A stretch of DNA of 64,000 bases, taken from contig NZ_JAHVAP010000001.1 of assembly GCF_024721155.1 (NCBI RefSeq), positions 310,001 through 374,000 of the forward strand, in the 5' to 3' direction. The stretch is from Mucilaginibacter phenanthrenivorans. GTDB taxonomy: Bacteria > Bacteroidota > Bacteroidia > Sphingobacteriales > Sphingobacteriaceae. The translations under genes and the position numbers were made by a program. Below are positions 1 to 10,013 of the stretch, one piece after another. How positions within the stretch are numbered: position 1 is the stretch's first letter; each line of letters opens with the position of its first letter. The notes beneath the pieces are model-generated. The model ran no database searches and was not told the DNA's origin. It saw only the letters and a program-made list of their open reading frames with translations.

Positions 1-1
1 C

Positions 2-1333
2 GGTACCGCTGCGATTTTATGTAAATGGGATGCGCCGGTAATTTATATCGACCTCCCGAAGAACGAACTGCAATTCCGGATGAGAGCCGGCTCTGTTTAT
101 AACCTTGGGGGCGATACCCTTGCCGAACCGTTCCTGATGTACAAACGGTTTTACTTTGTTGATTGGGTGTTATTGAACCAGCATAAAAAGGAAAATTTAA
201 ATAAAATAACGGTAGTAGCAGACGGCCAGTGGCCCACAGATATTAACTGGATGCTGACAACCGATTTTAAGGATGGCCTGAATAAAATAAGTAAATCAAC
301 AATCAGGGTTAGGCCATGGTTCGAGCCGGGAGCCTGGGGCGGGCAATGGTTAAAACAACATATCCCAAACGTGAATGAGGACGTGGTAAATTACGCATGG
401 TCGTTCGAACTGATCGTGCCGGAAAATGGCCTGGTATTCGAAAGCGATGGCTGGTTACTGGAAGCTTCATTTGACTTTTTAATGTTCCATAACCACAGGC
501 AGGTGCTTGGCAAACATGCCGATAATTTTGGTCATGAATTCCCGATCCGCTTCGATTTTTTAGATACCTATGACGGTGGCAACCTGTCCATCCAATGCCA
601 TCCGCGCCTTAAATACATACAGGATGTATTTGGTGAAACTATTACCCAGGACGAAACCTATTACATACTTGATTGTGAAGCCGACGCTAACGTTTATTTA
701 GGTTTCCAGGAAGACATCGAACCTGAAAAATTCCGAAATGAATTGGAAAGGAGCCAGGATGAAAATATTGAGCTTAACATTACCGATTTTGTGCAATCAC
801 ACCCGGCAAAAAAACACGATCTTTTCTTAATTCCTAACGGCACGGTGCACAGCGCAGGCGCGGGTAACCTTGTGCTGGAGATCAGCGCGACCCCATACAT
901 ATTCACCTTTAAAATGTACGACTGGCTGCGGCTTGACCTGGACGGCAACCCGCGCCCGATAAACATCGACCATGCATTCAATAACCTGTACTTTGACAGG
1001 AAGGGCGAAAAAGTTAAGGAAGAACTCATATCCAAACCATCGGTTATTGGCGCGGGCAATGATTGGGAGCTAATTCATCTTCCGACCCATGCCGAACATT
1101 TTTACGATGTACACAGCATTGATTTTGACAGCGAAGTAACTGTCGAAAATAATGATTGCTGCCATGTAATGATGCTGGTTGAAGGTCATTCAGTATTAGT
1201 GGAAACAGCCGACGGGAGTAAAAGAAAGTTCGCTTATGCCGAAACATTCGTGATACCCGCGGCCGCAACCGGCTACAAGCTTACCAACCTTGGTAAGAGT
1301 AAGGCAAAAGTTATCAAAGCATTTTTAAAATAA
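2..1333 (+). CDS. manA: Class I mannose-6-phosphate isomerase, 5'-truncated
   Basis: Interconverts mannose-6-phosphate and fructose-6-phosphate in the cytoplasm. The frame is open to the left edge of the window (the codons before the first ATG at base 80 read GTAAILCKWDAPVIYIDL), so the real start lies outside and 443 residues are visible. Type I isomerase features are the metal-site motif SIQCHP, the acidic segment DETYYIL, and IPNGTVHSAG, whose histidine matches the last zinc ligand. The final 100 residues look like a second cupin fold. The stop is 3 bases from the next ATG, so it is probably co-transcribed with the sugar permease. Its place at the head of an alpha-mannan locus fits mannose as the substrate. 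Known from the family: zinc-dependent isomerisation. Inferred: dedication to the downstream mannan system. Confidence 0.85.
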   Translation, partial: GTAAILCKWDAPVIYIDLPKNELQFRMRAGSVYNLGGDTLAEPFLMYKRFYFVDWVLLNQHKKENLNKITVVADGQWPTDINWMLTTDFKDGLNKISKSTIRVRPWFEPGAWGGQWLKQHIPNVNEDVVNYAWSFELIVPENGLVFESDGWLLEASFDFLMFHNHRQVLGKHADNFGHEFPIRFDFLDTYDGGNLSIQCHPRLKYIQDVFGETITQDETYYILDCEADANVYLGFQEDIEPEKFRNELERSQDENIELNITDFVQSHPAKKHDLFLIPNGTVHSAGAGNLVLEISATPYIFTFKMYDWLRLDLDGNPRPINIDHAFNNLYFDRKGEKVKEELISKPSVIGAGNDWELIHLPTHAEHFYDVHSIDFDSEVTVENNDCCHVMMLVEGHSVLVETADGSKRKFAYAETFVIPAAATGYKLTNLGKSKAKVIKAFLK

Positions 1334-1336
1334 ACC

Positions 1337-2764
1337 ATGAGCACAGCAACAATGAATATTTCAGTAAAAAAGAGCAATACCTACTTATACCTGGTTTGCC
1401 TGGTGGCTGCCCTTGGTGGTTTTTTATTCGGGTTTGATACAGCTGTAATATCGGGCACCGTGAGCCTGGTAAAGCACGATTTTAACCTTGATGCCATTCA
1501 TGAAGGGTGGTTTGTGAGTTGCGCCCTGCTTGGCTGTATCATAGGCGTAAGCATCTCAGGTAAATTGAGCGACAAATACGGTCGTAAAATTGTGCTCATT
1601 CTTTCAGCCATTCTATTTCTTGCTTCGGCATTGGGGTGTATGCTTTCAGATTCGTTTACAACACTAATTATTTTCAGGCTGATAGGAGGCCTGGGGATAG
1701 GGGTAGCGTCGATGGTATCGCCGCTATATATCTCTGAGTTTTCCCCATCCCGCTTCCGTGGAATGATGGTTTCTCTTTACCAATTGGCATTAACCATAGG
1801 TATTGTACTTGCTTATTTTTCAAATGCTTACCTCGTTAATCATTCCGGTGGCTCATTTGGCAGCGGGAGCATGGACAGGATTTTTTCGGCCGAGGTGTGG
1901 CGCGCCATGCTTGGTTTGGGAGCGCTTCCGGCTGCCGTGTTCCTCATCTCGTTGTTTATGGTTCCCGAGTCGCCAAGGTGGTTACTCTTGAGGGGGCAGG
2001 AACAAAAGGCACAGGATATTTTAACAAAGATTGATGGTGCACATGCCGCCAAAAACGAGATCGCCGCTTTTAAGGCTACGGGTGACGATGATGCTGCGGG
2101 CTCCTTAAAGGAGTTGTTTAAACCGGTTTACCGCAAAGCACTGTGGATAGGGTTATTACTGCCATTCCTTTCGCAGGTATGTGGTATAAATGCGGTGATC
2201 TATTACGGGCCAAGAATACTTGAGCAAGCGGGATTTACCCTGAATAATGCCTTAGGCGGACAGGTTACCATTGGGCTGGTAAACGTTGTCTTTACGTTCG
2301 TAGCCATTTTTACTATTGATAAATGGGGTCGCAGGCCATTATTATTTGTAGGGATTGGAGGCGCAGTATTATCACTAATTGTTATTGGGATCCTGTTTGC
2401 CGCCGGACTTACTTCCGGCCCCTGGATCCTGATCTTCATTCTTGCCTTTATAGCCTGCTTTGCATTTTCGTTCGGCCCGGTTTGCTGGGTGGTGATCGGG
2501 GAGATCTTCCCGAATGCTATCAGGGGCAAGGCCATGGCTTTAGCAACACTTTCATTGTGGATAGGCAATTTCCTGGTGGGCCAGTTAACGCCGGTAATGC
2601 TGGAGGGCCTCGGCTCATCATGGACGTTCTGGATCTTCGCGATCTGCTGCTCACCCGCCTTATGGCTCACCTGGAAGCTGATCCCCGAAACAAAAGGCCG
2701 GTCGCTTGAAAATATCGAATCGTACTGGAAGGAAAGTTTTAGCAAACATCAATCTAATAAATAA
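1337..2764 (+). CDS. Sugar-porter family MFS transporter
   Basis: A 12-helix inner-membrane permease of the sugar porter family, usually a proton symporter for hexoses or pentoses. Diagnostic motifs are FGFDTAVISG (residues 31-40) in the first helix, GKLSDKYGRK (75-84) between helices 2 and 3, PESPRWLL at the start of the central cytoplasmic loop, the helix-7 motif AVIYYGPRIL, KWGRRPL between helices 8 and 9, and PETKGRSLE near the C-terminus. Its 475 residues match XylE/GalP-like proteins. The gene lies between the isomerase and susC, 26 bases before the latter. The natural inference is uptake of mannose released in the periplasm; the sequence alone does not settle the sugar. Confidence 0.9.
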   Translation: MSTATMNISVKKSNTYLYLVCLVAALGGFLFGFDTAVISGTVSLVKHDFNLDAIHEGWFVSCALLGCIIGVSISGKLSDKYGRKIVLILSAILFLASALGCMLSDSFTTLIIFRLIGGLGIGVASMVSPLYISEFSPSRFRGMMVSLYQLALTIGIVLAYFSNAYLVNHSGGSFGSGSMDRIFSAEVWRAMLGLGALPAAVFLISLFMVPESPRWLLLRGQEQKAQDILTKIDGAHAAKNEIAAFKATGDDDAAGSLKELFKPVYRKALWIGLLLPFLSQVCGINAVIYYGPRILEQAGFTLNNALGGQVTIGLVNVVFTFVAIFTIDKWGRRPLLFVGIGGAVLSLIVIGILFAAGLTSGPWILIFILAFIACFAFSFGPVCWVVIGEIFPNAIRGKAMALATLSLWIGNFLVGQLTPVMLEGLGSSWTFWIFAICCSPALWLTWKLIPETKGRSLENIESYWKESFSKHQSNK

Positions 2765-2790
2765 CCAATCAACCAAGTAAACTAATAATT

Positions 2791-5700
2791 ATGAGAATTA
2801 AACTACTACACAAATTAGGAAAGATCAAATGGCTGCCTGCCTGCTTGCTTGCGGGGGCCATAACGCTGCCCGTATCATTCAGTTACGGTGCAACAGGCGG
2901 TGATTTGAAAACCCACATTGCCACTGTTGTAAGAATAAGCGGAACGGTGACCGATGAATCCGGGCAGCCTTTGCCGGGGGTTAGTGTAACCGTTACCGGA
3001 ACGGCAAATGGCGTAGTTACCGATGTGAAGGGAAATTACACATTAAATGTTGCCGATGCGGATGCCGGCAAAACCTTAACCTTTTCATTTTTGGGTTACG
3101 ATAAGCAGGAAGTAGCCATTAACGGCAAGGCCGTTATTAATGTTAGCCTGAAGCCCGGCACCAGTAAACTGAACGAGGTTGTCGTTGTGGGTTACGGCAC
3201 ACAAAAAAGATTGAGTGTTACCGGAGCGGTTAGTACAATCAGCTCAAAGGATATTGAAAACAAGCCGGTATTAAATACTTACCAGGCATTGCAGGGTGAA
3301 TCGCCGGGTTTGATTATTCAACAAAGCACCCTTGATCCGGGAAGCAACGTTTTAGTAAACATCCGGGGGGTGGGTACACTAGGGGATAATACACCGCTGG
3401 TTGTTATTGACGGTATAGTTGGCGGCGATTTAAACACAATAAACCCCAATGATATTGCAAGCGTATCTGTGTTAAAGGATGCCGGCTCGGCGGCTATTTA
3501 CGGTTCGCGCGCTGCTAACGGGGTTATAGTGGTAACAACAAAGGGCGGCAGGTTAAACCAAAAGCCAAGCGTAACCTACAATGGCAGCTATGGTTTGCAA
3601 GATGCCGATGTGCTGGTGAAAAAGGTTAGCGCGTCCGACAATGCGTACTACAAAAATGAATCGCTTGTAAATTCAGGTTTACCGCCGGCTTACTCACCCG
3701 ATCAGATCCAGGCATTAAAGGACGCCGGTAACGGAACATGGGATGTTCAGCATCTATTGAAAAAAGCACCACAGCAATCGCACAATGTAGCCATTACAGG
3801 GGGCAGCGAAACCAGCTCCTATTATGTATCAGCCGGATACCAGAACCAGGGTAGTAACCTGATAGGTAACGGCGGCGACGGTGCCGATTTTGGTTACCAG
3901 AAATATAACCTGCGCTTAAACCAGACATCGGTAATTGGTAAATTTAGGGCTAACATTATCCTGAACTATACCAAAACCCGCAACAAAACAAATAGCGTTG
4001 GCGACAACAATATTTTTGCCGATGCAAACCGTGTTCCGATAAACTATAGCTGGACGGATGCTAACGGTAACTATTTGACCAATCCGGTGGCATCCCAATA
4101 CAACGAATATGGTGTATTACAAAAGGGTGGGTACAACCAGGCAGATAACGATCAAATCTTCGGAGCCTTTAATGGTCAGTTAAGCATCACGAAGGATCTG
4201 AAAATAACCGGTGTATTTGGTGGTACAGTTGAAAATGACGGTACTTTTTATAAAAGAACACAGGTTAATTACTTGCCATCCGGAGTTTACGGTGATGACC
4301 GCGCGGTATTGGACGGGAACGCCAAATCGTTGCTGATGAACACCCAGGTATACGCTGAATATGGCAAAAGCATTAAGGAACATACTTTTAAAGTTGAGCT
4401 TGGCGTATCGAGCGAAAACTATACAGAAAGAGGCTTCCAATTGCAAAAAACCTTGACTGATCCACAATTAGGCACACCAACCACCGGTACAATAGTTGAC
4501 CCGGTTAGTTCGAATAACAGCATTGCAATTAATGCAAATAGCTTGCTTTCTGTTTTTGGCAGGCTGAACTATTCTTTTAAAAACAGGTATTTCCTGGAAG
4601 CTACATTCCGTGATGACGCATCATCAAAATTCGCTAAAGGAAATCGCGCCAGCTTTTTCCCGTCGATAAACGGTGGTTGGCTGATCTCGGATGAATCGTT
4701 CATGCAACCGATAAAAAATACAGTAAACAGCCTAAAGCTGCGCGCAACCTACGGGATACTGGGTAACCAAAACGTAGGCAACTACCAATATCAAACCACA
4801 TATTTCAACTATGCAAGTGCTTACGGCTTCAACAATATCCCGGTTGGCGGCGCAGGTACCTTATTGTCGAACCATGACCTTACATGGGAAAAGGCAGCGA
4901 CCTTAAATATTGGTTTCGACGCATCATTTTTTAATGATAAGATCACTACATCATTCGATTACTTTAACAAGGTAACCAGTAATATTTTACAACCAAGGTA
5001 TGACGTTCCTGTGCTTTTTGGAGCCGCATTGCCTGACTATAACGTGGCTAAGGTAAGAGATAAAGGATGGGACTTTGAAATTACCTACAACTTGAGGGGG
5101 AACAACCTGACCCAAAGTTTTAGTGCTAATATATCTGATAACCAGAACAAATTACTGCAGTTAACAGGCGGAACAACTGAGCAGATCATTAACCAGGACG
5201 TGTTCCAGTTAATCAGGAAAGTAGGCCAGCCGGTAACCCAATATTATGGTTATGAAACCAATGGCTTTTTCCAAAACCAGGCTGATATAAATAATTCACC
5301 AAAAATTGCAGGAGCCGAAGTTGGCCCGGGTGATTTGAAATTTAAGGATCTGAATGGTGACGGGAAGATAGATGACAAGGATAAAACTGTATTAGGTAAT
5401 CCATTCCCGCGCTACACCTTTGGCTTCACTTACAGGTTGGCAACCCATGGCTTCGACTTTTCGATGTTTATACAGGGTGTTGGCAAAAGGGACGAGTTTT
5501 TACGGGGCGAGCTGGTTGAGCCATTCCACTATAATTATGGTGCAACCCTATATGAGCATCAAACCGATTTTTGGACACCTGCAAATCCTGATGCAAGATT
5601 TCCTAGGTTGGCTGCTATCGGCTCGCCATCAAATACCTATAACTGGCGTACAGGTTCTGATCTATACAAGTTTAACGCCGCCTATGTAAGGTTAAAGAAC

Positions 5701-5928
5701 GTCAACATTGGTTACACGTTTGCAAAGGATGTAACCCGGAAACTTGGCATTGAGAAATTAAGGGTTTCCCTTATCGGGCAAAACATGTTTACCCTCACCA
5801 AGCTGAAGTTTATCGATCCTGAAACAACGGAATTTGGTAACAACTTAAACACCAGTGCATTTTCAAATAGCGCCAGGGCCTATCCGTTGCCGGTATTTTA
5901 TGGAGCCGGACTTGACGTAACATTTTAA
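2791..5928 (+). CDS. SusC/RagA-type TonB-dependent outer-membrane transporter (mannan locus)
   Basis: The outer-membrane barrel of a SusCD glycan importer, energised by TonB. Visible parts are an N-terminal signal peptide (about residues 1-34), a carboxypeptidase-regulatory-like beta sandwich starting ISGTVTDESGQPLPGVSV (about 48-130), the SusC signature VVVGYGTQKR, a plug domain with the VLKDAGSAAIYGSRAANGV segment, and a long beta-barrel ending in a terminal phenylalanine (DVTF). The length of 1045 residues is normal. The susD partner starts 21 bases after the stop. There is no FecR/sigma-interacting N-terminal extension, so control is probably not by an ECF/anti-sigma pair. Substrate assignment to alpha-mannan oligosaccharides rests on the GH76 and GH92 neighbours and is inferred. 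Confidence 0.95.
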   Translation: MRIKLLHKLGKIKWLPACLLAGAITLPVSFSYGATGGDLKTHIATVVRISGTVTDESGQPLPGVSVTVTGTANGVVTDVKGNYTLNVADADAGKTLTFSFLGYDKQEVAINGKAVINVSLKPGTSKLNEVVVVGYGTQKRLSVTGAVSTISSKDIENKPVLNTYQALQGESPGLIIQQSTLDPGSNVLVNIRGVGTLGDNTPLVVIDGIVGGDLNTINPNDIASVSVLKDAGSAAIYGSRAANGVIVVTTKGGRLNQKPSVTYNGSYGLQDADVLVKKVSASDNAYYKNESLVNSGLPPAYSPDQIQALKDAGNGTWDVQHLLKKAPQQSHNVAITGGSETSSYYVSAGYQNQGSNLIGNGGDGADFGYQKYNLRLNQTSVIGKFRANIILNYTKTRNKTNSVGDNNIFADANRVPINYSWTDANGNYLTNPVASQYNEYGVLQKGGYNQADNDQIFGAFNGQLSITKDLKITGVFGGTVENDGTFYKRTQVNYLPSGVYGDDRAVLDGNAKSLLMNTQVYAEYGKSIKEHTFKVELGVSSENYTERGFQLQKTLTDPQLGTPTTGTIVDPVSSNNSIAINANSLLSVFGRLNYSFKNRYFLEATFRDDASSKFAKGNRASFFPSINGGWLISDESFMQPIKNTVNSLKLRATYGILGNQNVGNYQYQTTYFNYASAYGFNNIPVGGAGTLLSNHDLTWEKAATLNIGFDASFFNDKITTSFDYFNKVTSNILQPRYDVPVLFGAALPDYNVAKVRDKGWDFEITYNLRGNNLTQSFSANISDNQNKLLQLTGGTTEQIINQDVFQLIRKVGQPVTQYYGYETNGFFQNQADINNSPKIAGAEVGPGDLKFKDLNGDGKIDDKDKTVLGNPFPRYTFGFTYRLATHGFDFSMFIQGVGKRDEFLRGELVEPFHYNYGATLYEHQTDFWTPANPDARFPRLAAIGSPSNTYNWRTGSDLYKFNAAYVRLKNVNIGYTFAKDVTRKLGIEKLRVSLIGQNMFTLTKLKFIDPETTEFGNNLNTSAFSNSARAYPLPVFYGAGLDVTF

Positions 5929-5949
5929 CGATATTTTAAAAATACAGAT

Positions 5950-7584
5950 ATGAAATTTTTAAAGAAGCTTTACATTATATCCTTTGCAGCAATTGCAATG
6001 TCAGGATGTAAAAAACTAGATATAGCGCCAACAGACAAGTTTTCGGACCTTACCTTTTGGAAGGTTGACCAGAATGTTTATAGCGCGTTGTATAATAATT
6101 ACAGCTTAATTTATAACAGTGCCTTATATTTCAATCCCGAAGCGGTTTCTGACAACGCTTATTCGCCTGCCGGTGATTTAAACCTGATAGCAAGCGGTAA
6201 TGCAACTGCCAATACTGCCAAGTTTGTTGGTGATTGGGGCTACTACTATTCAGCCATAAAATCATGTAATATTTTCCTGGCAAATATTGATCAAAATACA
6301 ACCCTTGGCGCTGCCACAATTGCAAGGCTTAAGGCTGAAACCCGCTTTATTCGTGCATTTGAACATTTTAACCTCACCAAATGGTATGGCGATGTACCGA
6401 TTTTTGACCATGATGAAACACCGGATGAGGCAAAAGCGGTAGCCCGGTCACCAAAGGCCGACGTGGTTAAGTTTGTATTGAGCGAGCTTGACGCCGCCGC
6501 TGCTGCACTGCCGTCGAAGGATGCGATGCCTGCGAGCGAAAATGGCAGGATAACCAAAGCCTCTGCCTTAGCTTTAGAGGCAAGGGTTTTATTGTACCAG
6601 GGTAACCGGATGGCCGATGTAGTAGCCGTTTGCGAAAAGCTAATGAACGACCAGGGGACTAACGGAACTTACTCGTTAAACCCAAGCTACAGCGACTTAT
6701 TCAGCAGCCCTACAGTTAACAAAACCAATAGCGAAACAATCCTTTCCATACAGTACGTACCTACTATCCGCACCTGGCAGGATTTCTGGGACTTTGCGCC
6801 ACGCTCTGTTGGTGGTCGCGTAAGTAATATGGCCCCAACGCAAGAATTGGTTAATGATTATATTATGCTGAACGGCAAAGGAATAAACGACGCCGGCTCA
6901 GGATATAATCAAAACAACCCTTATGTTAACCGCGACCCAAGGCTAACCGCAACTGTTGTTTACGACGGCTACCAGTGGAACAGCGGCGGCGGCGTTAACG
7001 GATCGAACAAAATTATCTACATAAAACCTGGTTCAGACCCTGTTCAACCCGGCGCTGATGAATATACACCAAGCTCACAAAGCTCATCGGCAACGGCATA
7101 CTACTGGAGAAAGTATTTCGACCCAAGTGCGCAGGCAAGTTATGTGTCGGGTAACAACCTTCATTTAATAAGGTATGCGGAAATCTTGCTGGACTACGCG
7201 GAAGCAAAGAACAGCCTTGGACAAATGGATGCTACAATTTGGGGGAAAACCATTGGCGCGCTGCGTACAAGGGCCGGCTTTACCGATCCGGGAGCATTAA
7301 CTTACCCTGGGACTGGCGATATGACCAACATCATCAGACGCGAAAGAAGAGTTGAGCTGGCTATGGAGGGCTTACGTGTTGACGATATAAGAAGATGGAA
7401 AATAGCTGAGACCGTGATGAACGGTTATGCACACGGCGCTAAATTCTCGACAGATCAAAGTACCGATAATGGCTACATCAGGACACAGAAACGGAAGTTT
7501 GACCCGGCCCGAGATTATTTGTGGGCAATACCATCAAACGAGATTGGTTTGGATCCGCACCTGACACAAAACCCTAATTATTAA
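5950..7584 (+). CDS. SusD/RagB-type surface glycan-binding lipoprotein (mannan locus)
   Basis: The lid of the SusCD importer: a surface lipoprotein that captures oligosaccharide over the SusC barrel. The signal peptide ends in the lipobox AMSGC with the acylated cysteine at residue 20. Family features include the N-terminal TPR-like helices (ARLKAETRFIRAFEHFNLTKWYGDVP), the RYAEILLDYAEAKN helix in the second half, and the C-terminal segment with ERRVELAMEGLRVDDIRRWK followed by IPSNEIGLDPHLTQNPNY, the usual end of RagB/SusD proteins. It follows susC directly and precedes the SusE-like gene by 22 bases, so all three are surely co-expressed. Confidence 0.95.
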   Translation: MKFLKKLYIISFAAIAMSGCKKLDIAPTDKFSDLTFWKVDQNVYSALYNNYSLIYNSALYFNPEAVSDNAYSPAGDLNLIASGNATANTAKFVGDWGYYYSAIKSCNIFLANIDQNTTLGAATIARLKAETRFIRAFEHFNLTKWYGDVPIFDHDETPDEAKAVARSPKADVVKFVLSELDAAAAALPSKDAMPASENGRITKASALALEARVLLYQGNRMADVVAVCEKLMNDQGTNGTYSLNPSYSDLFSSPTVNKTNSETILSIQYVPTIRTWQDFWDFAPRSVGGRVSNMAPTQELVNDYIMLNGKGINDAGSGYNQNNPYVNRDPRLTATVVYDGYQWNSGGGVNGSNKIIYIKPGSDPVQPGADEYTPSSQSSSATAYYWRKYFDPSAQASYVSGNNLHLIRYAEILLDYAEAKNSLGQMDATIWGKTIGALRTRAGFTDPGALTYPGTGDMTNIIRRERRVELAMEGLRVDDIRRWKIAETVMNGYAHGAKFSTDQSTDNGYIRTQKRKFDPARDYLWAIPSNEIGLDPHLTQNPNY

Positions 7585-7606
7585 TTGAAAAAATTAAAGA
7601 AGAAAT

Positions 7607-8737
7607 ATGAAAGCATTAGTAAAATCAAGCTTTATGGTGATGTTAGCCATAATTGCTTTTACATCCTGTAAAAAGGATACAAGGACCCTGAACCTTGGCC
7701 TCAACCCGGTTGGGACGCTTAGCGCGCCATCGGACCAGGCTGATATTAAGTTAGCGCCTGCAACCGGAGCAAGCCTCGTGTTCCAATGGAGCGCAACGCA
7801 GGCCGCTGATGGTGATCTTGTACTTTATGAAGTAGCCTTTGACAAGGCGGACGGTAACTTTAGCAAACCGGTTTACAAGACGCTTTCTGATGGTTCAGGT
7901 GTTCAGCCCCAGGCTACCATCACTCAAAAGGACCTGAACAAAATTGCATCATTGGCGGGGATCCAGGCATCAAGCTCAGGTAAGATCAAATGGGCGATAA
8001 TAGCATCAAAGGCGACAAATAAAGTAGTTAGCACCGTTTCAAGAAGCTTAACCATTGAAAGACCAGCCGGTTTTGCCGTACTGCCTGATGCGTTGTTTCT
8101 TACCGGAACAGCTACCGAGGGCGGTACCGATATGACGAAGGCTGTTCCGTTTAAGAAAACTGCCGACGGTGTTTTTGAAGCTTACACATCGTTACAGGCA
8201 GGTACTTATCAGTTAACCGACAAAGCAGACGGTAGCGGTACCAAATATTATATTGATGCTAATGGTTTGATTCAGCAAGGCAGTTCAGCCACTACCGTAA
8301 CAGGCGGTACAAAGGTATTCAGGTTGGATTATGATTTTAACGTAGCCACTACAGATGTTACGGAAATTACGGGTTTAGGCTTGTTTATGTCGGCTTATGA
8401 CAGTGAGATCGGGCAGCTAAAATATGTTGGTGCCGGTACCTGGGAAGCGGCAAAGATCCCGGTTACCTTCTACCAGTTTTCATGGGGACGGGATGAGCGG
8501 TATAAATATATCTTGCATACATCAGCCGGACTTGAATACTGGGGCAGCGAAAATTTAAACAATAATAATTATCCGCCATCGGTAACTGCAGATTACTACT
8601 ATCTTTTGCCTGTTACCAACGACCAATGGAATAACACTTATAAATTTGACCACGCCGCAGATACCAAAGCTGTAAAAGCGGATGTATACTTTAAGGCTAA
8701 AGATACCTACACACAGGTAATTACTGTTTTACAGTAA
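7607..8737 (+). CDS. SusE/SusF-like outer-membrane glycan-binding lipoprotein
   Basis: A surface glycan-binding protein that would assist the SusCD pair. The lipobox is AFTSC (cysteine at residue 21). After a short linker comes a SusE N-terminal-like immunoglobulin region with the phrase LSAPSDQADIKLAPATGASLVFQWSA split over about residues 38-65, and then two more beta-rich modules; the segment LPDALFLTGTATEGG resembles the start of a SusF/SusE starch-binding-type module. The length of 376 residues is typical. The position right after susD is the standard one for such proteins. Binding of mannan rather than another glycan is inferred from the downstream mannosidases. A 14-base-pair hairpin follows the stop. 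Confidence 0.85.
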   Translation: MKALVKSSFMVMLAIIAFTSCKKDTRTLNLGLNPVGTLSAPSDQADIKLAPATGASLVFQWSATQAADGDLVLYEVAFDKADGNFSKPVYKTLSDGSGVQPQATITQKDLNKIASLAGIQASSSGKIKWAIIASKATNKVVSTVSRSLTIERPAGFAVLPDALFLTGTATEGGTDMTKAVPFKKTADGVFEAYTSLQAGTYQLTDKADGSGTKYYIDANGLIQQGSSATTVTGGTKVFRLDYDFNVATTDVTEITGLGLFMSAYDSEIGQLKYVGAGTWEAAKIPVTFYQFSWGRDERYKYILHTSAGLEYWGSENLNNNNYPPSVTADYYYLLPVTNDQWNNTYKFDHAADTKAVKADVYFKAKDTYTQVITVLQ

Positions 8738-8750
8738 TACCTGCTTAACA

Positions 8751-8789
8751 AACGATGCGCCTGCAGCCAATTGCGGCAGGTGCATCGTT
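8751..8789 (+). other. Intercistronic hairpin between susE-like and GH76 genes
   Basis: A 14-base-pair inverted repeat (arms AACGATGCGCCTGC and GCAGGTGCATCGTT, one G-U pair) with an 11-base loop sits in the 66-base gap. No T run follows, so it is not a classical intrinsic terminator. It may stabilise or process the messenger RNA, or partly stop transcription, giving different levels of binding proteins and enzymes. Confidence 0.6.
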
Positions 8790-8803
8790 AAAGATCACAT
8801 ACT

Positions 8804-10003
8804 ATGAAAAATATTTTATACGGAGGAATGGCTGCTTTATTAATTTTGGCATCGTGCGGCAAGGAAAAGGTAACGCCTCAAAAAGGGAACAACGGAGGCA
8901 ATACGCCGCCAGATACCACTGTCACGGTTTCGGCTTACCTGACAAAGGCGCTTCAGACAAATGAATTTGTTACCGATAACCTGCTGACTTCCTACGGCGG
9001 TTACCGCGCAAATACAACCACCGAAAGTAGTACCAGTTATGAATGGTACAATGCAAGCCAGATTTATGCTGATGCTGCGATGGTCGGCATCGGGAAATCG
9101 GCGTATGCTACAAGTATGAACAAAACCTTTCATTGGCTTGATGGCATGTGGGATAAGGGTAACGTAATAGGCGGATATTTCGCGTTTTCAAATCTTGACG
9201 GCAGCGGCTCGTCAGGCACAAAATATGTTGATGATAACTCGTTAACCGGCGTGGTTTTCCTGGAAGCTTACGAAGTAAGTACAGATGCCACTACCAAAGC
9301 AGCTTATTTAACCGCGGCAGAAAATACCGCCAACTGGATTATAAACAGTGGCTTATGGGATAACACTTTTGGTGGTGGCTTTTGGTGGAACACCGATAAA
9401 CCGGTCAAGCCCACACAAACCAATGCAATTGCTTTGCAGCTTTTTTTAAGACTGTATAAAATAACAGGCAAAACACTTTACCATGACTGGGCGGTTTCTG
9501 TAAATACCTGGCTTAACACTAAAATGTTAGGCAGCAACGGCTTGTATATATGGCAAATTGAAGCAGGAGGCAAAGTGGATACCCAAAACTTTACTTATGA
9601 CAATGCCATAGTGGTTGAAGACGATATACTTTATGCCGATATAATGGGCGATGCGAGTTACCTTGCTAAGGCGCAGGGACTGGCCAATACAATGATTAGC
9701 GTTTTATGGAACAGCGCACACAACGTATTTATTTTTAACACCACCGATATAAGGATGAACGGCTGTTATAGCGGCTGGGCGTCAGAGGCATTTATCAAAC
9801 TTTACGAAGCCGATAAAAACTCAAGCTGGCTTACCTACGCAAAAGGCAATATTGATGCGATTAATGTGGTATTGCGGGACGCGGCAAGTTTTGGCTATTA
9901 TCAATATGCGGGTTTGGATGGTGCAGGCAGGTATACCAATCTGGAGGGTGTTGATCAGGCATGGATGCAGCGGATCCAGGCGATGCTTTCAAAATATAAA
10001 TAA
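8804..10003 (+). CDS. GH76 endo-alpha-1,6-mannanase, lipoprotein
   Basis: Predicted to cut the alpha-1,6-linked backbone of fungal or yeast-type alpha-mannan at the cell surface. The signal peptide ends in a lipobox LASC (cysteine 18). The (alpha/alpha)6-barrel of family GH76 is visible as repeated helix pairs, with the catalytic adjacent aspartates in YVDDNSLTG (D143, D144) and later conserved pieces FGGGFWWNTD, KPTQTNAIALQLFLRLYKITG and FTYDNAIVVEDDILYA. A low-complexity linker (KGNNGGNTPPDTTVTV) holds the enzyme away from the membrane. At 399 residues it is close in length and motif order to the GH76 lipoprotein at 13847-15061, from which it looks like an old duplication. The family assignment is strong; the exact linkage is inferred. 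Confidence 0.92.
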   Translation: MKNILYGGMAALLILASCGKEKVTPQKGNNGGNTPPDTTVTVSAYLTKALQTNEFVTDNLLTSYGGYRANTTTESSTSYEWYNASQIYADAAMVGIGKSAYATSMNKTFHWLDGMWDKGNVIGGYFAFSNLDGSGSSGTKYVDDNSLTGVVFLEAYEVSTDATTKAAYLTAAENTANWIINSGLWDNTFGGGFWWNTDKPVKPTQTNAIALQLFLRLYKITGKTLYHDWAVSVNTWLNTKMLGSNGLYIWQIEAGGKVDTQNFTYDNAIVVEDDILYADIMGDASYLAKAQGLANTMISVLWNSAHNVFIFNTTDIRMNGCYSGWASEAFIKLYEADKNSSWLTYAKGNIDAINVVLRDAASFGYYQYAGLDGAGRYTNLEGVDQAWMQRIQAMLSKYK

Positions 10004-10013
10004 AGATTTTTCT

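Noticed and set aside
2203..2745. A 180-codon frame opposite the sugar permease gene
   Set aside because: The plus-strand frame has all sugar-porter motifs; the antisense frame has no motif and no upstream signal.
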